Assembly (NCBI GenBank): GCA_947502405.1
Contig: CANMZT010000015.1
Location: 1-64,000 of the forward strand
Source of the DNA: an uncultured Algibacter sp.
Lineage (GTDB): Bacteria; Bacteroidota; Bacteroidia; Flavobacteriales; Flavobacteriaceae
DNA: 64,000 bases
Direction of reading: 5' to 3'
In this document: one piece after another, positions 9,194 through 17,511 of the stretch
Layout: every line of letters begins with the position of its first letter
How positions within the stretch are numbered: the first letter of the stretch is position 1
Position numbers and translations under genes: made by a program
Notes under the pieces: model-generated
The model's input: only the letters and a program-made list of their open reading frames with translations
What the model was told of the DNA's origin: nothing
The model's database searches: none

Positions 9194-9241
9194 ATCGATT
9201 AAAAACATGTATTTTGTCGATTTTTTACGTTTTTAATCGAT
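9194..9241 (-). terminator. 13-bp inverted repeat, probable pdxH terminator
   Basis: ATCGATTAAAAAC (9194-9206) and its exact complement (9229-9241) flank a 22-nt spacer. On the minus strand the second arm is followed by TTTTAAC. The position, 44 bp after the pdxH stop, fits a transcription terminator. A regulatory operator upstream of the CAP gene is an alternative. Confidence 0.5.
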
Positions 9242-9285
9242 GAATTACAATTTTTATGTAAGTGAATTTACATTTTAACGATGAT

Positions 9286-9933
9286 TTAAGGAGATAAACG
9301 ATGTATTTGCCAATTATAGTCTTCCTGTAATTGATAACGAATTCTATCATGAAGGCGATTTGGGCGACCTTGCCAAAACTCAATTTCAGCAGGTTTAACA
9401 ATATACCCACCCCAATAATCTGGTCTTGGTATGTCTTCTCCTTTATGTTTATTTTCAGCAGCTAAGAGTTTATTCTCAAGAAAATCTCTATCAGATATAA
9501 TTTCGCTTTGATTAGATATTAAAGCTCCTAACTGGCTACCTCGAGGTCTGGATTCAAAATAGCCATCACTTAAATTAGGAGCTATTTTTTCTGCTTTTCC
9601 CTTTATTATAACTTGTCGTTCGGCACCATGCCAAAAGAAAGATAAACAAACATTAGGATTAGCCTGAATCGCTTTTCCTTTTTCACTTTTATAATTAGTG
9701 TAAAATATAAAACCTTCAAAGGTGTATTTTTTTAGGAGTACTACCCTATTCTTTGGAAAACCATCTAATCCTATAGTAGAAATAGTCATGGCATTTGTTT
9801 CATCTTCTGTAAAGTGTTTATCAACTTCATGAAACCATTTTTGAAATAACTCCAAAGGGTTCTCTGGCACCTCATTTAAAAGCAGTTCTCCTTTTTGATA
9901 TGTTTTTCTGTAATTGCTTAAATCCTTTTCCAT
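9286..9933 (-). CDS. pdxH: Pyridoxamine 5'-phosphate oxidase
   Basis: 215 residues, the usual length. It oxidises pyridoxamine/pyridoxine 5'-phosphate to pyridoxal 5'-phosphate using FMN and oxygen, in the cytosol. Visible motifs are NAMTISTIGLDGFPKNRVVL, FYTNYKSEKGKAI (FMN contacts), LSFFWHGAERQVIIKG, ESRPRGSQLGA and the C-terminal signature FWQGRPNRLHDRIRY ending RLSP. It is a single gene. No vitamin B6 neighbours are present. Confidence 0.96.
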   Translation of the reverse strand: MEKDLSNYRKTYQKGELLLNEVPENPLELFQKWFHEVDKHFTEDETNAMTISTIGLDGFPKNRVVLLKKYTFEGFIFYTNYKSEKGKAIQANPNVCLSFFWHGAERQVIIKGKAEKIAPNLSDGYFESRPRGSQLGALISNQSEIISDRDFLENKLLAAENKHKGEDIPRPDYWGGYIVKPAEIEFWQGRPNRLHDRIRYQLQEDYNWQIHRLSP

Positions 9934-10236
9934 AATAATGCAATTTACGCGTTTTTTAAAAATAATTAGAATACATTTTTCTATTATGTTACAGCAAACT
10001 ATGTTTCATGAAATTTGTTTAAAACACAACTATTAACAAACCAATTTTTAAGGTTGTTTAATGTTTTTAAAAACAGCACATCGTTAAATTCATTAAATTA
10101 TTAAAACCAAGTTTGTAATTCCTTTATTTTAAATACTATATGATTTATAATTTATAATAACACAAAATTAATATGATTTTGTTTTAACACCGTAATAATT
10201 TACCTACCTTAGCAAAACCAACCATTGTCCCTATTT
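9934..10236. other. 303-bp intergenic region between divergent genes
   Basis: Very AT-rich. On the + strand TTTTG (10177-10181) and TACCTTAG (10205-10212), 23 bp apart, resemble a weak -33/-7 promoter for the gene starting at 10237. Nothing else is recognisable. Confidence 0.4.
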
Positions 10237-10650
10237 ATGCGCTTTAAGAACTATTCATATAGTGAAACTGTAGACTATACAAAGCTAGAAATGCCTTTTG
10301 GAACTTATTATTTATGTGATAAGTTTTTTATAGGCGAGTTAAATGAAGGAGTTCATTTTGATTGGAATAAAACAGAACAAGTTGTAAAAAAACTCATAGA
10401 GCATTATGGTAAGGGAGCTAAAATTGGGTTTATATCTAACAGGATTAATCATTACTCAATTGACCCTAATAATTGGATTAAAATTGAAGAGAAATATAAT
10501 CTTATAGTTGCCAGTGCAATTGTTATGTACAATAACTCCACATATATGAATGCTTCCATTGAAAAGCAATTTGCTAAAATAAGTATAAAGCGGTGTATGT
10601 CTTTGCAAGAAGCAATTGAGTGGATGTTGAGTTTAAAAGAATTTAATTAA
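10237..10650 (+). CDS. Hypothetical protein, possibly SpoIIAA/STAS-like
   Basis: 137 residues from ATG 10237 (a TTG at 10225 is in frame but less likely). It is cytosolic with no signal peptide or membrane segment. The pattern of alternating hydrophobic strands and helices, with a central KIGFISNRINHYSI and a C-terminal CMSLQEAIEWMLSL helix, resembles small SpoIIAA/STAS-like proteins seen in flavobacteria. I do not recognise it further. Its last four bases overlap the end of rnz in convergent orientation. Confidence 0.7.
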   Translation: MRFKNYSYSETVDYTKLEMPFGTYYLCDKFFIGELNEGVHFDWNKTEQVVKKLIEHYGKGAKIGFISNRINHYSIDPNNWIKIEEKYNLIVASAIVMYNNSTYMNASIEKQFAKISIKRCMSLQEAIEWMLSLKEFN

Positions 10651-11552
10651 AATTCAAAAGTTTTTCCGTCTTCGGCCAACTCAACATTATTAAAAACTTC
10701 TAAAGCTTCTTCTTTAAACGTTTCAATGTTTCCATATCGCGTAGAATAATGTCCTAATATCAATGTTTCAACATTAGCTTTTTTGGCAATAGTAGCTGCT
10801 TCTTTTGCAGTTGCATGCTTTGTTCTAACAGCTAAATGTGCATGCTGTTCTAAAAAAGTAGATTCATGATACAATACATCTGTATTTTGTATTATAGGAA
10901 TAATATCCTCTTTATACATCGTGTCACTACAAAATGCATAACTCTTAGGTTTTGCACCAGGTTTAGTAACCGTATCATTCTTTATAAGAATACCATCTTC
11001 ATTTTCAACATCAAACCCTTGTGTTAACTTCCTGTAATAAGCAACATTAATGTTAGCTTCTTTAATAGCACTCATCTTTAATTTTCTTAACCCCTCCTTT
11101 TCTTTGAATAAAAACCCATTGGTATACACTCTATGATTTAAAGGTACAGTATACACTTCTACTTTTTCATCTTCAAAAATTAATTCAGATTCTTTAGAGG
11201 TTAACTCATGAAAAATTAAATTATAATTTGTCCATGAATCAGCCAACTTCATTTGAAGCGTAACTACTTCTTTGATACCCTTTGGCCCATAGACATGCAA
11301 GTCTGCTTCTCGTGTTAATAATCTAAATGTAGAAATTAAACCTACTAAACCAAAAAAATGATCGCCATGTAAGTGGGATATAAAGATATGTTTAATACGG
11401 CTAAACTTAATTTTGTGTTTCCTTAGTTGTACTTGAGTTCCTTCACCACAATCAATTAAAAACATGTGGTTGTTTATTTCTAAAACCTGAGATGTTGTAT
11501 TATTTAGTGTTCTTGGAGTAGCACTATAACAGCCTAAAATGGAGAGTTTCAT
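10647..11552 (-). CDS. rnz: Ribonuclease Z
   Basis: 301 residues. A zinc endonuclease that trims tRNA 3' ends. The metallo-beta-lactamase motif is SHLHGDHFFGL (His60, His62, Asp64, His65). Later ligands lie in CSDTMY, YHESTF and LGHYSTRYG, and the PRT/NTTSQVLE start is typical of RNase Z. The start ATG overlaps the stop of the upstream DUF3291 gene by 4 bp (ATGA), so translation is probably coupled. It is the last gene of the pyrR operon. Confidence 0.95.
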   Translation of the reverse strand: MKLSILGCYSATPRTLNNTTSQVLEINNHMFLIDCGEGTQVQLRKHKIKFSRIKHIFISHLHGDHFFGLVGLISTFRLLTREADLHVYGPKGIKEVVTLQMKLADSWTNYNLIFHELTSKESELIFEDEKVEVYTVPLNHRVYTNGFLFKEKEGLRKLKMSAIKEANINVAYYRKLTQGFDVENEDGILIKNDTVTKPGAKPKSYAFCSDTMYKEDIIPIIQNTDVLYHESTFLEQHAHLAVRTKHATAKEAATIAKKANVETLILGHYSTRYGNIETFKEEALEVFNNVELAEDGKTFEF

Positions 11553-12019
11553 GATGCCTGTTTTTTGTAGTTTATAGCATCTTTAGCTGAAAATTTACTT
11601 TTAAAAGAAAAGGCATAAGGTGTGTCACCATATTTATTCAAATAATCTAATCGCTGTTTAGCATCTTGAAAAGTTGGCTCATAGCCTTCTGGAATATACC
11701 AAAACGCCATATGTACCATTTTCATTTTACTAAACCATTCTTTTTTTCGCTTAAATACCTCGATATGCCCTGATTTATAAGTGTAATTAAAAAGGGATTC
11801 TAAATTCTCCCAAACAGATATATTAACGAGTAGCGTATCATCTTTAAAAATCTCTACACCCAAATCTTTGTCTTCATCTTGCATTCGCCAAATAAAACCT
11901 TCAGCTTCATCAGCAATGGCATTTATACGTTCAACATTATTAATAAAATCTTGCATAATAGGGTCGTCCATTGGAGCCAATCGCTTTGCGATGTTAACTT
12001 GAGCAAGGTGGTAGATCAT
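11549..12019 (-). CDS. DUF3291 family protein
   Basis: 156 residues. Family hallmarks are MIYHLAQVNIAKRLAPMDDP, GFIWRMQDE, LLVNISVWENLESLFNYTY, W followed by FSKMKMVHMAFWYIPEGYEP, and EAKQRLDYL-like DAKQRLDYLNKYG. The family is of unknown function. Its sequence pattern suggests a monooxygenase-like alpha/beta-barrel fold (inference). There is 1 bp between it and the preceding STAS-like gene and a 4-bp overlap with rnz. Confidence 0.88.
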   Translation of the reverse strand: MIYHLAQVNIAKRLAPMDDPIMQDFINNVERINAIADEAEGFIWRMQDEDKDLGVEIFKDDTLLVNISVWENLESLFNYTYKSGHIEVFKRKKEWFSKMKMVHMAFWYIPEGYEPTFQDAKQRLDYLNKYGDTPYAFSFKSKFSAKDAINYKKQAS

Positions 12020-12020
12020 C

Positions 12021-12353
12021 TTAAAAACCTAAATCGCGTTCCATATCTTCCATTTCTATAATATCGTGCGCTTCTTGCAGTGTGGGCACAACAATCAAAT
12101 CATCAGGAATAGCATCTAGATCAATTTTCTCAGATACTATAACAAATGAATGCTTTGCCGCCTTATGTGTTTTTGATAAATCTAAAAACTCAACAATTTC
12201 TTCTTTTGGTATGCTATTTAAACTAGTTAATCCTACTATAATATTATTATGCTTAAACTTTGGGTACAGAGCTTGTAGTTTTTTAACTAACTCTATAACT
12301 GTAGCCTTTTCTTGTGTTATTATGGAAGTATTACCAACTTGATCAAAAATCAT
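12021..12353 (-). CDS. Small STAS-like protein linked to RNase Z
   Basis: 110 residues with no signal peptide. Pattern: an N-terminal strand (MIFDQVGNTSIIT), helix VIELVKKLQALYPKF, strand NNIIVGLT, helix KEEIVEFLDLSKTH, strand HSFVIVS and an acidic tail. This resembles an anti-sigma-antagonist/STAS fold, but I see no clear conserved phosphorylatable Ser. It sits 3 bp after pyrB and 1 bp before DUF3291. I recall relatives next to rnz in flavobacteria that inherit the name ribonuclease Z by proximity. The protein itself has no nuclease motif. Confidence 0.7.
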   Translation of the reverse strand: MIFDQVGNTSIITQEKATVIELVKKLQALYPKFKHNNIIVGLTSLNSIPKEEIVEFLDLSKTHKAAKHSFVIVSEKIDLDAIPDDLIVVPTLQEAHDIIEMEDMERDLGF

Positions 12354-12356
12354 TAC

Positions 12357-13286
12357 CTATTGTTTTATTTTGGATGCTAGCAGATAAATAATTGCCATTC
12401 TTACTGCAACACCATTTTGTACTTGGTCTAATATAATAGATTGTTTTGAATCTGCAACATCACTAGTAATCTCTACACCTCTGTTAATTGGTCCAGGATG
12501 CATGATTGTGATTTCTTTATCTAGAGAATCCAGTAAATCTTTATTGACTCCAAACTGTTGTGTATATTCTCTTGTTGATGGAAAATAACTAATATCCATA
12601 CGCTCATTTTGCACACGAAGCATATTTGCTACATCGCACCAATTCAATGCTTTACGTAAATTCGTTTCAACTTTTACTCCAAGTTTATCTATATACTTTG
12701 GAATCAAGGTTTTTGGTCCACAAACCATAACCTCTGCCCCTTGTAATTGTAATGCAAATACATTAGAAAGCGCCACTCTACTGTGAAGAATATCACCAAC
12801 AATAACTACTTTTTTCCCATTAACATCCCCCAGCTTTTCTCTTATAGAATAAGAATCTAATAACGCTTGAGTTGGATGTTCATGAGCACCATCACCAGCA
12901 TTAATTATACTTGCATTAATATGTTTCGACAAAAACACGCCTGCTCCAGGATTAGGATGCCTCATAACTACCATATCTACTTTCATAGATAAGATGTTAT
13001 TTACCGTATCAATTAAGGTTTCCCCCTTTTTTACAGAAGATTGTGCCGATGAAAAATTTATAACATCTGCAGATAGTCGTTTTTCAGCTAGCTCAAAAGA
13101 TAATTTTGTTCTGGTAGAATTTTCAAAAAACAAATTAGCAATTGTAATATCTCTAAGCGATGGAACTTTTTTAATCGGTCTGTTTATCACTTCTTTAAAA
13201 TGATCGGCAGTTTCAAAAATAAGTTGGATATCTTGTGGATTAAGATATTTTATTCCTAATAAGTGATTTACACTTAATTCGCTCAT
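12357..13286 (-). CDS. pyrB: Aspartate carbamoyltransferase catalytic subunit
   Basis: 309 residues, the usual catalytic-chain length. It condenses carbamoyl phosphate with aspartate, the first committed step of pyrimidine synthesis. Motifs are FFENSTRTKLSFELA (carbamoyl phosphate site), MRHPNPGAG, HEHPTQALLD, ILHSRVALSN and IMHPGPINRGVEI. No pyrI regulatory chain is adjacent. It starts 9 bp after pyrR, so it is under the same control. Confidence 0.97.
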   Translation of the reverse strand: MSELSVNHLLGIKYLNPQDIQLIFETADHFKEVINRPIKKVPSLRDITIANLFFENSTRTKLSFELAEKRLSADVINFSSAQSSVKKGETLIDTVNNILSMKVDMVVMRHPNPGAGVFLSKHINASIINAGDGAHEHPTQALLDSYSIREKLGDVNGKKVVIVGDILHSRVALSNVFALQLQGAEVMVCGPKTLIPKYIDKLGVKVETNLRKALNWCDVANMLRVQNERMDISYFPSTREYTQQFGVNKDLLDSLDKEITIMHPGPINRGVEITSDVADSKQSIILDQVQNGVAVRMAIIYLLASKIKQ

Positions 13287-13295
13287 TACTTTTAA

Positions 13296-13835
13296 TTATT
13301 TTTCTATTAAGTAAACGGTATCTTCGTTATCGTATTCCTTCCAGTTTACTTTTACTTTTTCATCGTTTATTACATCTACCTGCCTACCACGATAATCAGG
13401 TTGTATAGGTAAATGTCTGCTAAAACGCCTATCAATAAGGGTTAATAGTTCAATTTCATTTGGCCTACCAAACGACTGAATAGCGGTTAATGCAGCCCTT
13501 ATACTTCTCCCAGTGTACAATACATCATCAATAAACACAATATTCTTACCCTCTACTAAAAAGTTAATTTTTGTAGTATTAGCTTCAAGTGTTTTTTCTC
13601 CTCTTCTAAAATCATCTCTGTAAAACGTGATATCTAAATGCCCTAATTGGATATTTTTAACCTTATAATCTTCCGTTAAAATTTTAGCTAATCTATCTGC
13701 TAAAAACACGCCACGAGGCTGCAAACCAATTAAAACCGTATTAGAGAAATCGTTATGTTTTTCAATAAGTTGACAAGCCAATCGATGAAGAATGATGTTT
13801 ACCTCTTTTGCGTTAAGTAAAACTTTTTGACTCAT
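13296..13835 (-). CDS. pyrR: Bifunctional pyr operon regulator / uracil phosphoribosyltransferase
   Basis: 179 residues. Type I phosphoribosyltransferase fold with the PRPP loop VFIDDVLYTGRSIRAAL, GLQPRGVFLADRLA and the terminal strands DRRFSRHLPIQPDYRGR. Known for the family: in Bacillus PyrR senses UMP/UTP and causes attenuation of pyr mRNA. Here it is first in a pyrR-pyrB operon, but the 5' leader is only about 20 nt from the predicted promoter, so classic leader attenuation is not evident. Confidence 0.93.
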   Translation of the reverse strand: MSQKVLLNAKEVNIILHRLACQLIEKHNDFSNTVLIGLQPRGVFLADRLAKILTEDYKVKNIQLGHLDITFYRDDFRRGEKTLEANTTKINFLVEGKNIVFIDDVLYTGRSIRAALTAIQSFGRPNEIELLTLIDRRFSRHLPIQPDYRGRQVDVINDEKVKVNWKEYDNEDTVYLIEK

Positions 13836-13860
13836 ATACTATCCAAACGTCGTTGGAGTA

Positions 13861-13868
13861 CAAAGGTA
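13861..13868 (-). promoter_or_regulatory. Bacteroidota -7 element for the pyrR operon
   Basis: TACCTTTG on the minus strand, 25 bp upstream of pyrR, matches the TAnnTTTG consensus exactly. No strong -33 TTTG is visible at the expected distance. Confidence 0.6.
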
Positions 13869-13913
13869 GTGCAAAAATTTAGAAGTAAAAACCTTAAATA
13901 AAAATCTTTATTT

Positions 13914-14013
13914 GGGCGCAACCCGAAAAGGGTCGGGCTATCCGTTACAAGTCCTCGCTACCCTGCGGGGTCGCTGTGGGCTTTCCTCTTCTATCCCTTG
14001 CGCACTTATTTGC
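13914..14013 (+). repeat. Dispersed intergenic repeat, copy B
   Basis: GGGCGCAACCCGAAAAGGGT ... TATCCCTTGCGCACTTATTT. The ends align with copies A and C. The centre (GTTACAAGTCCTCGC then a CCCTGCGGG hairpin and GCTGTGGGC) is shared with copy C but not A. It is much more GC-rich than its surroundings and lies between the pyrR promoter and the rpsA terminator. Confidence 0.75.
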
Positions 14014-14065
14014 TATAGTAGTTCTTTCTTCAAAGTCAGTTAATTTTTTCTAAAAACCTTTAAAA

Positions 14066-14098
14066 CAAAAAAAAGCCTTCAATTACTTGAAGGCTTTA
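14066..14098 (-). terminator. Rho-independent terminator of rpsA
   Basis: On the minus strand AAAGCCTTCAAG, a short loop, TTGAAGGCTTT and a long T run, 26 bp after the rpsA stop codon. Confidence 0.88.
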
Positions 14099-14123
14099 AT
14101 CTATTTAATGTATCGAGAATTAA

Positions 14124-15956
14124 TTACTTTTTCCCGTCCATTTTATCTTTAAGAGCTTGTAAAGCATCGTTAGCATCACCTAAAGTTGGTTTTGCTTCAG
14201 CAGCAGCACTTGCTGCTTTCTTAACAGCTGCTTTTACATTCTTAATTTCTTCTTCTTTAAAGATAGCTGTATGAGAAGCTACAACACGTTTAAATTCTTT
14301 GTTAAACTCAATGATTTTAAACTCTGCGTTCTCACCTTTTTTCAATTTACTACCGTCTTCTTTCTCTAAATGACGAGAAGGAACAAATGCAACAATATCA
14401 TCGTTAAAAGCTACAGTAGCGCCTTTATCAACAATTTCAGTAAGATCAGCAGTATGAGTAGTTCCTAAAGCAAACTCAGTTTCATACTTATCCCATGGGT
14501 TTTCAGTAGTTTGTTTATGACCTAAAGATAGTTTACGTCCTTCAACGTCTAACTCAAGTACAACAACATCTAACTTATCACCTACGTTACAGAACTCACT
14601 TGGATGCTTAATCTTCTTAGTCCAAGATAAATCAGAGATGTAAATTAACCCATCAATACCTTCTTCTAATTCAACAAAAACACCAAAGTTTGTAAAGTTA
14701 CGCACGATACCTGTGTGCTTAGAACCTACAGGGTATTTCCCAGTAATATCTGTCCATGGATCTGGCGTTAATTGCTTAATACCAAGAGACATTTTTCTAT
14801 CTTCTCTATCTAAAGTTAAGATTTGAGCTTCAACCTCATCTCCAACTGTTACGAAATCTTGTGCCGAACGTAAGTGCGTAGACCAAGACATTTCAGAAAC
14901 GTGAATTAAACCTTCAACACCATCAGCAACTTCAATAAACGCACCGTAATCTGCAATTACTACTACTTTACCTTTTACTTTATCACCAACTTTCACCTCT
15001 TCTGCAAGAGCTTCCCATGGGTGTTTAGATAATTGTTTAAGACCTAATTGGATTCTTGATTTGTTTTCATCAAAATCAAGGATCACAACATTTAACTTCT
15101 GATCTAACTCAACAATCTCATTTGGATGGTTAATTCTAGACCAAGATAAATCAGTAATATGAACTAATCCATCAACACCTCCAAGATCAATAAATACACC
15201 GTAAGATGTGATGTTTTTAACAACACCTTCTAATACTTGACCTTTTTCTAATTGACCAATAATTTCTTTCTTTTGTTCCTCAATATCAGCTTCAATAAGC
15301 GCTTTATGAGATACTACTACGTTTTTGAATTCGTGGTTGATTTTAACAACTTTAAATTCCATAGTTTTATTTACGTACTGGTCGTAATCTCTAATTGGTT
15401 TTACATCAATTTGAGAACCTGGTAAGAATGCTTCAATTCCAAAAACATCTACAATCATACCACCTTTAGTTCTGCATTTAACAAAACCATTAACGATTTC
15501 ACCAGTTTCGTGAGCTTTATTTACTCTATCCCAAGCTTTAATTACACGAGCTTTCCTGTGAGATAACACTAATTGTCCTGTTGCATCTTCACGCACATCA
15601 ATTAACACCTCTACTTTATCTCCTTCTTTTAAATCTGGATTGTAACGAAATTCGTTTAAAGAAATAACACCCTCAGATTTTGCATTAATATCAATAATTG
15701 CATCACGATCTGTAATATGAACTACAGTACCTTCTACAACTTCATCATCTAAAGTGTCAACGAAATTTTCTGCTACTAGTTTTTCAAATTCTTGTAATTG
15801 TTTATCGTCAACCTCATCAATACCTTCTTGGTAATTGTGCCAGTTAAACTCTTTCAAGAACTTTTCAGGATTTGCTTGAGCTTCAGATACTACTGGAGCC
15901 TCTGCTGTTTGTGCTTCAGTTGCTTCAACCTCAGCTTGTTTTGCTTTTTCAGCCAT
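14124..15956 (-). CDS. rpsA: 30S ribosomal protein S1
   Basis: 610 residues with six S1/OB repeats. Each repeat has a G-V/A-F-V/I core (for example GVVKNITSYGVFIDLGGVDG, GKVVVIADYGAFIEVADGVE, GIVRNFTNFGVFVELEEGID). There is an acidic, Ala/Glu/Gln-rich N-terminal extension and a Lys/Ala-rich tail. Known: S1 binds mRNA and promotes initiation, and in Bacteroidota leaders generally lack Shine-Dalgarno sites, so AT-rich 5' leaders matter more. The gene is single, has an unusually long leader and its own terminator. Confidence 0.97.
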   Translation of the reverse strand: MAEKAKQAEVEATEAQTAEAPVVSEAQANPEKFLKEFNWHNYQEGIDEVDDKQLQEFEKLVAENFVDTLDDEVVEGTVVHITDRDAIIDINAKSEGVISLNEFRYNPDLKEGDKVEVLIDVREDATGQLVLSHRKARVIKAWDRVNKAHETGEIVNGFVKCRTKGGMIVDVFGIEAFLPGSQIDVKPIRDYDQYVNKTMEFKVVKINHEFKNVVVSHKALIEADIEEQKKEIIGQLEKGQVLEGVVKNITSYGVFIDLGGVDGLVHITDLSWSRINHPNEIVELDQKLNVVILDFDENKSRIQLGLKQLSKHPWEALAEEVKVGDKVKGKVVVIADYGAFIEVADGVEGLIHVSEMSWSTHLRSAQDFVTVGDEVEAQILTLDREDRKMSLGIKQLTPDPWTDITGKYPVGSKHTGIVRNFTNFGVFVELEEGIDGLIYISDLSWTKKIKHPSEFCNVGDKLDVVVLELDVEGRKLSLGHKQTTENPWDKYETEFALGTTHTADLTEIVDKGATVAFNDDIVAFVPSRHLEKEDGSKLKKGENAEFKIIEFNKEFKRVVASHTAIFKEEEIKNVKAAVKKAASAAAEAKPTLGDANDALQALKDKMDGKK

Positions 15957-16117
15957 TTAAGATAATTTAATAATGTCTATACATAGGTATAAACACTACG
16001 TTTTGTATTCTGTTATGCCTCGGAAGTTTTAAGCGACTAACACACAGAAGTGTTATTTAATTTTAAGTTTCATTCCTTTTATCTTTCCGACGATTCGCTA
16101 AAAGGAGTGCAAAAATA
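15957..16117 (-). promoter_or_regulatory. rpsA promoter and about 150-nt 5' leader
   Basis: TATTTTTG (16110-16117, minus strand) fits the -7 consensus TAnnTTTG and puts the start about 145-150 nt before the rpsA ATG. The leader can form at least two hairpins: CCTTTTA pairing with TAAAAGG across about 17 nt, and TAACAC/GTGTTA around TTCTGT. Long leaders on S1 genes often mediate autoregulation (inference). The rest of the 328-bp gap 15957-16284 holds AT-rich sequence upstream of the LysM gene. Confidence 0.5.
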
Positions 16118-16284
16118 CATATTATTGATATAATTACCTAAAAATGAACACATAAAATTGATGTGACTTTTTTATCAAAATTGAGTCCAATAAACAAATA
16201 CAATATCTTAGTAATAATTAATTGTAACAATCGAATATTTTATTATATTGTTGATTACAAATTAACACTTAAAAATTCAAAATC

Positions 16285-16662
16285 ATGGTTAAAGCAAAAT
16301 ACCAAGAAGTATTAAACTTAGGAGAAGAACTTAACATTCAAGATGGAAATGTAACAGAAGAAAATGGTGTCCTTAAAATTAAAGGAACAGCAAACACGCA
16401 ATATGAAAAAGATATTCTTTGGGACAAAATAAAAGCTATTGGTGGTGACAACCCATCAGATATTATGGCAAATATTTCTGTTGCTGATGAAAGTGTTTAT
16501 GCAAGACATACCGTAAAAAGCGGAGAAACTTTGGGCAAAATAGCGAAACAATATTATGGTAATGCTTCAAAATACAATGACATTTTTAAAGCAAATTCAG
16601 ATATATTAAAGAATCCTGATTTAATTCATCCAGATCAAGAATTAATTATTCCAAAACTTTAA
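16285..16662 (+). CDS. BON + LysM protein, Kbp (YgaU)-like
   Basis: 125 residues without a signal peptide. N-terminal BON-like domain (about 1-70: GEELNIQDGNVTEENGVLKI, then GTANTQYEKDILWDKI) and C-terminal LysM (about 75-124: HTVKSGETLGKIAKQYYGNA to HPDQELIIP). This domain pair and length match E. coli Kbp, a cytosolic potassium-binding protein. Whether this protein binds K+ is inference. It is a monocistronic + strand gene ending at a shared bidirectional terminator. Confidence 0.88.
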   Translation: MVKAKYQEVLNLGEELNIQDGNVTEENGVLKIKGTANTQYEKDILWDKIKAIGGDNPSDIMANISVADESVYARHTVKSGETLGKIAKQYYGNASKYNDIFKANSDILKNPDLIHPDQELIIPKL

Positions 16663-16679
16663 TATAGTTTTAAATTAAT

Positions 16680-16719
16680 AAAAAAACGAATCCTTAAGCA
16701 CTTAAAGATTCGTTTTTTT
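16680..16719. terminator. Bidirectional terminator between the Kbp-like gene and cmk
   Basis: An A run, ACGAATC-TTAAG, short loop, CTTAA-GATTCGT and a T run form a near-perfect stem with A/T tracts on both sides. It sits between two convergent genes. Confidence 0.85.
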
Positions 16720-16744
16720 ATTTCTACATTTTAGACTACCAAAA

Positions 16745-17440
16745 TCATTCTAAATCTTCAATAGTCATTTTCGCTAATCGCAAAATTTTATTAAACTGCT
16801 CATCTAAAGTCAAGTTAGAATTATCTATCTCAATAGCATCATCTGCTTTAGTTAACGGAGAATCTTCTCTATTAGAATCAATATAATCCCTTTCCTGAAC
16901 ATTCTTTAACACATCCTTATACTCTACCTGATCGCCACGTTCTATTAGCTCTTGATAACGTCGTTCTGCTCTAGTTTTAGCTGAAGCTGTCATAAATAAT
17001 TTAAGTTCAGCATCAGGAAAAACTACTGTACCAATATCTCTACCATCCATTACAACGCCTTTATCTTGTCCCATTTGTTGTTGTTGTTCTACTAATTTTT
17101 GCCTCACTTCAGAAACAGCAGCTACTTTGCTTACAAAACTTGACACTTCAAGTGTTCTGATTTTCTTTTCAACATTTAAACCATTCAAATAAACTTCGGC
17201 ATAGCCTAAAACCTCATTAAATTTAAAACTTAATTTTATTTTTGGTAATTGATAAATTAAAGCCTCTGAATTAAAATCACTAATGTTTATCAATCCGTTA
17301 TTCATAGCATAATAGGTAACAGCTCTATACATAGCACCTGTATCTACATAAACATAACCCAGTGCTTTTGCAAGTTGTTTAGCAACTGTACTTTTTCCTG
17401 TAGATGAAAACCCATCTATTGCAATCGTAATTTTATTCAT
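16745..17440 (-). CDS. cmk: Cytidylate kinase
   Basis: 231 residues. Transfers phosphate from ATP to CMP/dCMP. P-loop IDGFSSTGKSTVAKQLA near the N-terminus, YVDTGAMYRAVTYYA, VMDGRDIGTVVFPDAELKLF and ASAKTRAERRYQEL (lid) followed by RDYIDSNREDSPLTKADDA. Standard length. It lies 71 bp after porQ on the same strand. Confidence 0.96.
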   Translation of the reverse strand: MNKITIAIDGFSSTGKSTVAKQLAKALGYVYVDTGAMYRAVTYYAMNNGLINISDFNSEALIYQLPKIKLSFKFNEVLGYAEVYLNGLNVEKKIRTLEVSSFVSKVAAVSEVRQKLVEQQQQMGQDKGVVMDGRDIGTVVFPDAELKLFMTASAKTRAERRYQELIERGDQVEYKDVLKNVQERDYIDSNREDSPLTKADDAIEIDNSNLTLDEQFNKILRLAKMTIEDLE

Positions 17441-17511
17441 TATTAAGTTTAAAGAGGCTAAAGTACTTAAAGTGTGGTAAAGTAAAAAGTATACAATTCC
17501 AAATACACCCT

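Noticed and set aside
12021-12353. Calling the 110-residue protein a ribonuclease Z
   Set aside because: It lacks the HxHxDH metal motif. The real rnz is two genes downstream.
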